Shown in pieces: positions 1 to 5,404 of a stretch of 14,663 nucleotides of DNA; position 1 is the stretch's first letter, and each line of letters opens with the position of its first letter. The notes below the pieces were generated by a model. The model was not told where the DNA came from and made no database searches. It worked only from the letters and a program-made list of their open reading frames with translations. This DNA comes from an uncultured Anaerolineae bacterium (GTDB taxonomy: Bacteria; Chloroflexota; Anaerolineae; Anaerolineales; Villigracilaceae). The stretch lies in contig CAINXK010000473.1 of NCBI GenBank assembly GCA_903854805.1, forward strand, positions 1-14,663. The letters are read 5' to 3'. The translations under genes and the position numbers were made by a program.

Positions 1-70
1 AATTTTAGCGCGTATCAGATTGCCCGTACTGCGCTGGATGTAATTCCTTGATGACAAAATCACTGCTTGC

Positions 71-101
71 GCTCCCACAGCAGATTCTGTGCTGCGGGAG
101 C
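71..101 (-). terminator. Hairpin terminator after the M1 peptidase gene
   Basis: Arms at 71-82 and 90-101 pair over 12 positions with one A/C mismatch and enclose a 7-base loop. The hairpin lies 7 bases past the stop codon of the minus-strand peptidase gene. No long T run follows on the minus strand, so this is an imperfect intrinsic terminator or a 3' stabilising hairpin. Nothing recognisable lies between it and the window edge (1-70). Confidence 0.55.
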
Positions 102-107
102 GGACGT

Positions 108-1616
108 TTATTGTGCTGGCTGCGGTAGGTCAGGAATTTCGTCGGAATATAGCCAGGCGTCAAAAAAGCTCTGCAAGTCTTGTCCACTGACCGCTTCGGC
201 GACAGCCAAAAAATCAGCCGTGTTGGCGTTGGCATACTTGTAACGCGCATAATATTCAGACAGGATTTTGAAAAAGATCTCGTCGCCCACTTGCAGGCGC
301 AGGGCATACAGCACACAGCCGCCTCGGTTATAGACAAAATCGTCAAATAGGTTCTTAGCCGATGGATCCGTGGGCGCTGCCATGCCTCTGGCTTTGGCAT
401 TTCTGTAAATTGCCTGCATATACTGGTCCCCGGCAGTCTTTCCCTGCGTATGTTCAACCCACAAGGCCTCGGCATAGGTGGCAAAGCCCTCGTTCAGCCA
501 GATGTCTTTCCAGGATTTCAGGCTGACGCTGTTGCCAAACCACTGGTGCGCGAGTTCGTGCGCTGCAGTTAGCTCATCGGCCATATCTATTGCAAAAACT
601 GACAGGGTTTGAGTTTCGAGTGGATAACCGAATTCTAGCGGAACCACCACCACTCCATAGGCATCAAATGGATAAGGGCCAAAGACCTGGCTGTAGTATG
701 CGAGCATGTCGTTGGTGTGGATAAAAGCACCCGTGATATCACCGCCTGCGTCTGGCGGAAAATAGTTGCGGATTGGCAATCCGCCTGGGCCTGGTTCGGT
801 CACCAGTCTGTATTTGCCAATTGCCAGGATTGCGAGGTAACTCGCCATCGGATGGGTCTCCTCCCAAACGCTGGTTTTCATTTTTCCGTTGACGACTTCA
901 GATTTGAGCAAACCGTTTGCTGCCACCCGGTATTGTTTGGGGGCAGTAATCCGAAAAGTATAACTGGCTTTATCGAGCGGATGGTTGTTGACCGGATACC
1001 AGCTCATCGCGCCCGCGGCTTCACTGACGACATAGATCCCGGCATCGCCAAACCAGCCGACCGTTTCGCCAGGAAAGGAGGCGTCAGCAACAGATTCGGG
1101 CCGGCCGCTGTACATGACAACCACTGTAAACTCCATGTTTTTTTCAAGTGGGACTGCCGGGGTGATAGTCAACTCATCGTTTTTGCGGGAAAAGGTGGCC
1201 GGGGCAGCGTTGACTGTTACGGCGCTGACTTCCAGTCCATGCAAATCCAGGTTAAACGAGCTCAAAGCCTCGCTGGTCCGTGCATTGAGCGTAGATGAGC
1301 CGCTGATTTCATTATTGGCCACATCCACGCTTAAGTCCAGGCTGTAATGCAACGCATCGTAGCCGCCATTCCCCATTTGCGGATAATAGGCATCGTCCAG
1401 GCCATCAGCCCCGCTACTTGGGGTTTCTGTGGGTGTCGGAATAGCAGTCGCGGGTTTGGATGTGGGCAGAGCGGTTGGGCTGGGTGTGCTGATGGCAGGT
1501 TGCGTGGAAGTTGGTGCTACGGGTGTGGCAACCAGCCCTGGTTCGCGTGGCAGTTTCTGGCAGCCTGAAATTACCAGGCTGAAAATAGGTAATATTAGAA
1601 GGTACTGCTTATTCAT
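108..1616 (-). CDS. Lipoprotein M1-family zinc metallopeptidase
   Basis: A 502-residue secreted zinc aminopeptidase-like lipoprotein. Residues 1-18 form a signal peptide ending in the lipobox I-S-G-C with Cys19 as the likely lipidated residue. Residues 25-68 are a Thr/Pro/Ser-rich stalk. Residues about 80-270 fit the M1 N-terminal beta-saddle. The catalytic domain carries HELAH at 353-357 and the third zinc ligand Glu376 in LNEGFA, giving the HEXXH-X18-E spacing of M1. A V-Y-N-R-G-G segment near 428 matches the usual catalytic Tyr region. The GXMEN exopeptidase motif is not canonical: the aligned stretch reads GYPLETQTL with Glu334, so aminopeptidase specificity is uncertain. The protein lacks the long C-terminal helical domain of classical members. 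The start is supported by AAGGAG 7 bases upstream of ATG. It probably degrades peptides at the outer cell surface. It has no functional link to the pyrimidine genes. Confidence 0.93.
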   Translation of the reverse strand: MNKQYLLILPIFSLVISGCQKLPREPGLVATPVAPTSTQPAISTPSPTALPTSKPATAIPTPTETPSSGADGLDDAYYPQMGNGGYDALHYSLDLSVDVANNEISGSSTLNARTSEALSSFNLDLHGLEVSAVTVNAAPATFSRKNDELTITPAVPLEKNMEFTVVVMYSGRPESVADASFPGETVGWFGDAGIYVVSEAAGAMSWYPVNNHPLDKASYTFRITAPKQYRVAANGLLKSEVVNGKMKTSVWEETHPMASYLAILAIGKYRLVTEPGPGGLPIRNYFPPDAGGDITGAFIHTNDMLAYYSQVFGPYPFDAYGVVVVPLEFGYPLETQTLSVFAIDMADELTAAHELAHQWFGNSVSLKSWKDIWLNEGFATYAEALWVEHTQGKTAGDQYMQAIYRNAKARGMAAPTDPSAKNLFDDFVYNRGGCVLYALRLQVGDEIFFKILSEYYARYKYANANTADFLAVAEAVSGQDLQSFFDAWLYSDEIPDLPQPAQ

Positions 1617-1664
1617 GTGGGTGCTCCTTAATGACCCCAGCCAAGACAGATACGACTATAACGA

Positions 1665-1691
1665 ATCATACCATGGCAATCTAGACCACAA
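1665..1691 (-). promoter_or_regulatory. Probable promoter of the M1 peptidase gene
   Basis: On the minus strand a -10 box TATGAT (1665-1670) is preceded by TGG, making an extended -10. A TTGTGG -35-like box (1686-1691) sits 15 bases upstream. Transcription would start near 1658, leaving a leader of about 40 bases before the ATG with a good ribosome site. Confidence 0.4.
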
Positions 1692-2154
1692 TCTTTCAAA
1701 ACCTTCCAGCCGGAACCAACCTGGCATGGACGACTTTTTGTGAATGTTGATCAGGGTGCACTGTTGACCAATCGGGGCGCCATCAGCCCGGTCTTGAAGT
1801 CAAATGGATGGAGTGACGAGGTAACCCATCGCTGAGATAGACTATTATATTTGTAACTGATAAAAGCTGGGAATGTGGTTAATTATTCAAACCGGTGATT
1901 TGTTTGCTTATGGTGATTTGAATACGGATGGCGTGGGCGACGGAGTTTGAGTTAATGTACACACACAGCGTCGGCAGTGTGCCTTTTCTGGGGATGGGGG
2001 CTACGCCTGATTTAGGCGAAAATGGGAAAAAATTTCCACCCTTTTCATGGCATCGAGGGATGTTGTGCTACTCCAGTCAGTTGCAACAATGACTGTTTCG
2101 GTTGGGAAAGACCGGCAGGTTGGCAGCTGGGTTGCTTTTAGCGGAATTTGCCTC
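1692..2154. other. Intergenic gap without a convincing gene
   Basis: About 460 bases between the divergent peptidase and permease promoters. It holds small inverted repeats (for example 2004-2018, a 5-bp stem with a GATTT loop), a 9-base direct repeat GGTGATTTG at 1894 and 1912, and short ORFs lacking ribosome sites on both strands. The plus-strand ORF 2047-2226 (59 codons) and the minus-strand ORF 2077-2259 (60 codons) overlap each other and have no Shine-Dalgarno sequence, so neither is called. Confidence 0.6.
1873..1950 (+). other. Very short ORF encoding an EF-hand/dockerin-like loop
   Basis: ATG at 1873 opens 25 codons ending at TGA 1948-1950. The C-terminal part reads GDLNTDGVGDGV, which fits the calcium-binding loop D-x-N-x-D-G-x-x-D found in dockerins and thrombospondin type 3 repeats. 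It could be a relic of a larger calcium-binding surface protein gene or chance. A 9-base direct repeat (GGTGATTTG) lies inside. No strong ribosome site is seen. Confidence 0.15.
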
Positions 2155-2182
2155 TTGACAGGAATCCCAATTTGCATAGAAT
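2155..2182 (+). promoter_or_regulatory. Strong sigma-70-like promoter for the uracil permease
   Basis: TTGACA at 2155-2160 is a perfect -35 box, and TAGAAT at 2177-2182 matches five of six -10 positions with a 16-base spacer. Transcription should start near 2188-2190, producing a leader of about 200 bases. The -10 box runs into ATTG-N4-CAAT (2181-2192), a dyad also seen at the pyrC promoter. Confidence 0.7.
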
Positions 2183-2192
2183 TGGGCGCAAT

Positions 2193-2288
2193 ATGTTTGA
2201 GCATCCAGGCTGTTACCGGAGTTTAGAATATCAGAAATTCTTAGGGATGGGTGTTTCATTTTTTCAAAAATTTGAGAGTCGCTTTTAG
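2193..2288 (+). CDS. Candidate leader peptide ahead of the uracil permease
   Basis: A 31-codon ORF beginning MFEHPGCYRS starts a few bases after the predicted transcription start. It ends in SFFQKFESRF with its TAG (2286-2288) in the loop of the terminator at 2274-2303. A T-rich stretch (2253-2273) directly before the terminator stem is translated within this ORF. This is the layout of leader peptides in UTP-sensitive attenuators such as E. coli pyrL. There is no Shine-Dalgarno sequence, so translation would have to start near the RNA 5' end. No similarity to a known leader peptide is claimed, and it may be a chance ORF. Confidence 0.33.
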   Translation: MFEHPGCYRSLEYQKFLGMGVSFFQKFESRF

Positions 2289-2303
2289 CGGCTCTCTTTT
2301 TTT
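2274..2303 (+). terminator. Intrinsic terminator in the permease leader (attenuator)
   Basis: Arms 2274-2282 and 2288-2296 form a 9-bp stem with one T-G wobble and a TTTTA loop, followed by seven T residues (2297-2303). It is a textbook intrinsic terminator lying between a strong promoter (2155-2182) and the permease start (2388). It therefore most likely acts as a transcription attenuator rather than as the end of a gene. Confidence 0.85.
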
Positions 2304-2312
2304 ATACCTGAA

Positions 2313-2348
2313 CCCGGCCCTTTGCTCTTTCCAGAGTAAGGGGCCGGG
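2313..2348 (+). promoter_or_regulatory. Very stable 16-bp leader hairpin before the permease
   Basis: Arms 2313-2328 and 2333-2348 pair over 16 positions with two G-T wobbles and a 4-base TTCC loop. The basal part is all GC (CCCGGCCC with GGGCCGGG). It starts 9 bases after the attenuator T run and ends 27 bases before the ribosome site GGAGGAG (2376-2382). No T run follows, so it is not a terminator. It could stabilise the read-through mRNA or act as a protein-binding or pausing element. A UCCAGAG heptamer at its tip partly matches the PyrR binding-loop consensus, but the following AGG is absent. Confidence 0.75.
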
Positions 2349-2387
2349 CCGCAGTCCAATTCATTTTCTGTTGGTGGAGGAGTAGAA

Positions 2388-3800
2388 ATGGCTAATAAGG
2401 TGACTAAAAAGGCTTCATTGGGAAAACTCATCGGGTTTCTGCCGGATGATACCCCGCCGCTCGGTGCCATGCTGAGCCTAGGTTTTCAGCAGTTCCTGAC
2501 GATGTTCCCTGCCACTGTGTTGGTTGCCATCCTGACCAAGTTTGATGTCGGCGTTACATTGCTGGCATCTGGTCTGGGTACCATCATCGCTCTTCTGGTA
2601 TCTAAACGCAAAATACCGATGTATTATGGCTCGTCGTTTTCCTACATTGCTGTCGTCATGACCGTGATGAGCAAGTTTGCTCCGACCTGCTTCAGCGACC
2701 CGGCCCAGTTTTACTGCCCGGAAGGTGTCCGGATTGTGCAGGTTGGTATCATTTTGACCGCCGTGTTTGAAATTGGTTTTGGGTTCCTGATCATGCGTAT
2801 TGGCAAGGCTGCTCTGGATCGTGTCTTGCCTCCAATTGTGACCGGCTCAATGGCCATGGTAATCGGTGTGGCCCTGGCGGGTGCAGCCCTCAACAATGCT
2901 GGCGGTATGTCAATCCACGTTGCGGCTGATATCGCCTGGAAGTTCTGGGCGGTAGCATTCCTGACCTTGATCGCAACGATTATGTTTTCGGTTTACCTGC
3001 AAGGCAAGGGGCTGATCGGCATGTTGCCTATTTTGCTGGGAGCCATCTTTGGGTATGTTGTGGCCATCCCCTTCGGCTTGGTAAATTTCGCACCAGTTGG
3101 CGCTGCTCCCTGGGTTGCAATTCCGCATTTCACCCTGCCGGCCTTCACAGACCCGGCAGCCTGGGGTTATGCCCTGAGTATCGCTCTGATTTTTATTGCA
3201 ACGGTTCCTGAAAGCACGGCCCACCTGTACCAGATGAGCCTGTATATCGATGATTTGGCTGTGGAAATGAAACGCAAGCCATATAACATTAAGGAACTGA
3301 TTGGGCTTAACCTGGTTGCGGATGGTGCGGACGATCTGATCGTCGGTTTCCTGGGTGGCGCGGCTGGCACTAACTATGGTGAGAACAATTCATTGATGGC
3401 AATCACCCGCAATTATTCCACATCAGTGTTGATGGTTGCTGGCGGAATGGCGATCGTGTTCGGTTTTTTTGCCAAGCTGGTCGCGCTCGTCAACACTTTG
3501 CCTGTGGCTGTTCAGGGTGGTCTGGGTATCTACCTCTTCGGCATCATTGGTATGCAGGGTGTTGCCCTGATCCAATCCGAAAAGGTCAACCTTTTTGATC
3601 CTAAACAACTGGCCGTGGGTGCCATCATCCTGATCTGCGGTATCGGTGGTAACCTGGCACTGCCAGGCGGTGTGTTTCCCTTCCAGATTCCGCTGTTATT
3701 CCCGAATGGGATCCCAGCGATTGTTTTCGCCGCCATCCTGGGCATCCTGGTTAACACAATCTTCCTGATTTTCAAGGCTCCCGAAGTTCGCGGGGGATAG
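2388..3800 (+). CDS. uraA: Uracil/xanthine permease, NCS2 family (uracil:H+ symporter)
   Basis: A 470-residue polytopic inner-membrane transporter of the nucleobase:cation symporter-2 family. Family landmarks are QQFLTMFPATVLV (34-46), GSSFSYI (81-87), PPIVTGSMAMVIG (148-160), ATVPESTAHL (271-280) and GTNYGENNSLMAITRNYST (327-345). Glu275 and Glu332 fall where UraA has its substrate- and proton-coupling glutamates (E241 and E290 in E. coli). The spacing fits 14 membrane segments. It is about 40 residues longer than E. coli UraA, partly from a loop around 97-115 with two Cys. ATG is preceded by GGAGGAG at 5 bases. Uracil is the likely substrate given the adjacent UMP synthesis genes; xanthine or uric acid cannot be excluded from sequence alone. 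Expression is probably controlled by the leader attenuator upstream. The symbol pyrP is also used for such genes. Confidence 0.92.
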   Translation: MANKVTKKASLGKLIGFLPDDTPPLGAMLSLGFQQFLTMFPATVLVAILTKFDVGVTLLASGLGTIIALLVSKRKIPMYYGSSFSYIAVVMTVMSKFAPTCFSDPAQFYCPEGVRIVQVGIILTAVFEIGFGFLIMRIGKAALDRVLPPIVTGSMAMVIGVALAGAALNNAGGMSIHVAADIAWKFWAVAFLTLIATIMFSVYLQGKGLIGMLPILLGAIFGYVVAIPFGLVNFAPVGAAPWVAIPHFTLPAFTDPAAWGYALSIALIFIATVPESTAHLYQMSLYIDDLAVEMKRKPYNIKELIGLNLVADGADDLIVGFLGGAAGTNYGENNSLMAITRNYSTSVLMVAGGMAIVFGFFAKLVALVNTLPVAVQGGLGIYLFGIIGMQGVALIQSEKVNLFDPKQLAVGAIILICGIGGNLALPGGVFPFQIPLLFPNGIPAIVFAAILGILVNTIFLIFKAPEVRGG

Positions 3801-3831
3801 TTCGCTCGTTCACCGTTGAAAGTTGTATACT

Positions 3832-3864
3832 GGGGATTGGGTGCGCACTCTGCGCTCAATCCCC
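3832..3864 (+). terminator. Probable terminator of the uracil permease gene
   Basis: GGGGATTG (3832-3839) pairs with CAATCCCC (3857-3864), and an inner GCGCA/TGCGC stem (3843-3847/3851-3855) closes a CTC loop, with a small internal bulge between. It starts 32 bases past the uraA stop. The T run after it is weak, so efficiency is uncertain. Confidence 0.5.
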
Positions 3865-4069
3865 TTAGTGTGCCGCCTGTTAGCATGAACAAAGGATATA
3901 CTCGTAGTGTTTGTGCAGCACTCGAAGTTTATTTTCCATCTGGGTGCTGCTGACGAATTTGTGGTAAAAGCTTGGAATCAAGGCTGATTTTTTACGAGCC
4001 TTGCGGTGATTTTGTGCGTGCAGTTTCGTTAAAAAAGCAATTCAGAAGTTTTTCTTACACGGCGCAAGC

Positions 4070-4087
4070 TATAATTGATCATCAATT
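4070..4087 (+). promoter_or_regulatory. pyrC operon -10 box overlapping a dyad operator
   Basis: TATAAT at 4070-4075 is a perfect -10 box, but no good -35 box lies 16-18 bases upstream. It overlaps the inverted repeat AATTGAT-C-ATCAATT (4073-4087). Transcription would start near 4082, giving a leader of about 225 bases before pyrC. The weak -35 suggests either activator dependence or a chance -10. The same -10-plus-dyad arrangement is seen at the uraA promoter. Confidence 0.4.
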
Positions 4088-4111
4088 TGGACGACAAAAA
4101 TATTTTGTCCC

Positions 4112-4128
4112 TTATCCTGACCCTGACC
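4112..4128 (-). repeat. Intergenic repeat GGTCAGGGTCAGG-N-TAA, copy 1
   Basis: Read on the minus strand this is GGTCAGGGTCAGG followed by one base and TAA. A second copy lies at 12987-13003 on the plus strand, differing only at the single variable base. Both are in noncoding DNA, and each contains a 6-base tandem (GGTCAG). It may be a dispersed intergenic (REP-like) element. Confidence 0.4.
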
Positions 4129-4138
4129 GAAATGTTCA

Positions 4139-4270
4139 ATGGTGCAAAGCTGGTTACCTGGCATTCTGACGCCCAACCGTTCCGCGGTTTTTTTCACCGG
4201 ACTGTATGACCATTTTAGAAAACCATGTTTTCTTCCAAATTTCAGCGCTGCGTATGCATTTTGGAAGTGA
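4139..4270 (+). CDS. Candidate leader peptide ahead of pyrC
   Basis: A 43-codon ORF beginning MVQSWLPG crosses the terminator-like hairpin at 4175-4194 in the frame PNRSAVFFTG and stops at TGA 4268-4270. It is in the same frame as pyrC, 36 bases before its ATG. From memory, the 44-residue E. coli PyrL leader peptide also starts MVQ and reads NRGAFF across its attenuator. Part of this likeness is forced by a GC stem followed by T residues. An overlapping 25-codon ORF from ATG 4132 also crosses the hairpin. Neither has a Shine-Dalgarno sequence. Treat as a hypothesis. Confidence 0.28.
   Translation: MVQSWLPGILTPNRSAVFFTGLYDHFRKPCFLPNFSAAYAFWK
4175..4194 (+). terminator. Terminator-like hairpin in the pyrC leader (attenuator candidate)
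   Basis: AACCG (4175-4179) pairs with CGGTT (4185-4189) around a TTCCG loop, and the 3' arm merges into seven T residues (4188-4194). The stem is only 5 bp, so it would be a weak terminator, but its place between the -10 box at 4070 and pyrC fits attenuation. GGTT at 4152-4155 could pair with the 5' arm as an alternative structure. Confidence 0.4.
4218..4266 (+). promoter_or_regulatory. Two adjacent hairpins directly upstream of pyrC
   Basis: GAAAAC-CAT-GTTTTC (4218-4232) is immediately followed by TTCCAAA (4233-4239) pairing with TTTGGAA (4260-4266). They abut without a gap and end 26 bases before the pyrC ribosome site. Their function is unknown; they may shape the leader RNA. Confidence 0.35.
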
Positions 4271-4306
4271 CTTTTCTCTCTTATCTCGCAGCGGAGCCCC
4301 CAAAAA

Positions 4307-5404
4307 ATGATCCGTCTACCCGGCCTGATCGATCCGCATGTTCACTTGCGGGAGCCTGGCGCAACCCATAAGGAAGATTTTGACAGCGGCACGGCTTCTG
4401 CGCTGGCGGGTGGTGTGACCATGTTGCTGGCGATGCCGAATACCAAACCGCCCATCTTCGACGCTGAAACCCTCGAGCTTGCCCTGCAGGCTGCCAGTCA
4501 GAAAGCGCGCTGCGATTACGCCCAATACCTGGGCGCTGGGCCGGGTAACGCCGGAATTGTTGCCAATCTGGCCCCGCGGGCTGCCGCACTTAAGATGTAT
4601 CTAGACTCCACCTTTGGAGAGCTGCGCCTGGATGACATGACGCTCTGGATGGAGCATTTTCGGCAGTGGCCTGGTCAGACACCGATCGTGACACATTCAG
4701 AGAGCCGCTCCATGGGCGCTGCGCTGTTGATGGCGCACCTGTTTGATAAACCCATCCATATTGCGCATATTTCTCTGCGCGAAGAAGTTCTGTTGATCAA
4801 GGCTGCCAGGCAGCGTGGCATCAAGGTCACCTGTGAGGTCTGCCCGCACCACCTGTTCCTGGCGGAAGGTGGGCTGCCGCTCGCGCCGGCCGGGGATTGC
4901 TGTGGAGCGGGTCTGAGCGGGGGCCGGGCTGAGGTGCGGCCCAGGTTGGCCACCCCGCAGGATGCGGCAGCGCTCTGGGAGAACCTGGATGTGATAGACT
5001 GTTTCGCCACAGATCATGCCCCCCACACAATCGCCGAAAAAGATGGCACCAACCCGCCGCCTGGTTTTCCTGGGCTGGAGACGCTTCTGCCGCTGCTTCT
5101 AACTGCGGTTCATGCAGGGCGCCTGACCATGGATCAGCTGGTCGAGAAATCCGTCACCAACCCGCGTCGGATTTTCAAACTGCCTGAGCAGCCCGAAACC
5201 TGGGTGGATGTGGATGAAAAAGCTGTTTATGAGTTGCGCGCGGCTGAAATGCACTCGCGCTGCGGTTGGACCCCTTTTGAAGGCTGGCAGGTGAGAGGCC
5301 GAGTGGTCAGTGTTACCTTGCGCGGGCGTGAGGCTTTCAGAGATGGTAAGATATTGGTTGAACCCGGTTACGGTAAAAACATCAGGGAGATGAAATATGG
5401 CTGA
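4307..5404 (+). CDS. pyrC: Dihydroorotase, CAD-like
   Basis: A 365-residue cytoplasmic zinc amidohydrolase that cyclises N-carbamoyl-aspartate to dihydroorotate. It has His11 and His13 in PHVHLREPG, Asn45 in AMPNT, Lys96 in ALKMYL (the carboxylated bridging lysine), His130, His154 in HIAH, and Asp236 in ATDHAPH, followed by PPPGFPGLET (250-259). It starts directly at the barrel (MIRLPGLID) and lacks the N-terminal beta segment of most bacterial homologues. In this and in many segments it resembles the DHOase domain of animal CAD. A Gly/Cys-rich insertion near 190-206 is not expected from CAD. The start is fixed: an in-frame TGA at 4268-4270 and no other start codon precede this ATG, and GGAG lies 10 bases upstream. 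The 3' end overlaps the next gene by 8 bases. The genes from pyrC onward are probably one operon. Confidence 0.96.
   Translation: MIRLPGLIDPHVHLREPGATHKEDFDSGTASALAGGVTMLLAMPNTKPPIFDAETLELALQAASQKARCDYAQYLGAGPGNAGIVANLAPRAAALKMYLDSTFGELRLDDMTLWMEHFRQWPGQTPIVTHSESRSMGAALLMAHLFDKPIHIAHISLREEVLLIKAARQRGIKVTCEVCPHHLFLAEGGLPLAPAGDCCGAGLSGGRAEVRPRLATPQDAAALWENLDVIDCFATDHAPHTIAEKDGTNPPPGFPGLETLLPLLLTAVHAGRLTMDQLVEKSVTNPRRIFKLPEQPETWVDVDEKAVYELRAAEMHSRCGWTPFEGWQVRGRVVSVTLRGREAFRDGKILVEPGYGKNIREMKYG

Larger units (their letters stand above)
3801..4306. other. Hairpin-rich gap and leader between uraA and pyrC
   Basis: This 506-base gap holds no convincing gene. Besides elements listed separately it contains inverted repeats at 3915-3921/3944-3950 (7 bp, 22-base loop), 3979-3985/3997-4003 (7 bp, T-rich 11-base loop) and 4093-4099/4103-4109 (GACAAAA/TTTTGTC). 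A 65-codon ORF from TTG at 3972 has no ribosome site and is not called. Confidence 0.6.

Noticed and set aside
108..484. Minus-strand 159-codon ORF at 5-484
   Set aside because: It is a shadow in another frame of the M1 peptidase 3' part, with no motif or ribosome site.
2047..2226. Plus-strand 59-codon hydrophobic ORF
   Set aside because: No ribosome site, and the uraA promoter lies inside it; likely chance.
2077..2259. Minus-strand 60-codon ORF with several Cys (TYCAQFYANWDSCQEAN)
   Set aside because: No ribosome site, opposite to a strong plus-strand promoter and leader, and overlapped by a plus-strand ORF of equal length; coding status cannot be supported.
2321..2340. PyrR binding loop in the uraA leader
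   Set aside because: Only UCCAGAG matches the consensus; the following AGGYU is missing, and no pyrR gene is in the window.
3972..4169. Plus-strand 65-codon ORF from TTG
   Set aside because: No ribosome site, atypical start, spans hairpins and the pyrC promoter region, no recognisable motif.
4139..4306. Leader ORF as a broken N-terminal domain of dihydroorotase separated by a TGA
   Set aside because: It is in frame with pyrC, but its sequence does not resemble the N-terminal beta segment of bacterial DHOases, and PyrC already starts at the CAD-like barrel start.
4225..4371. ORF starting MFSSKFQRC and running into pyrC out of frame
   Set aside because: No ribosome site; its 3' part is a shadow of pyrC.
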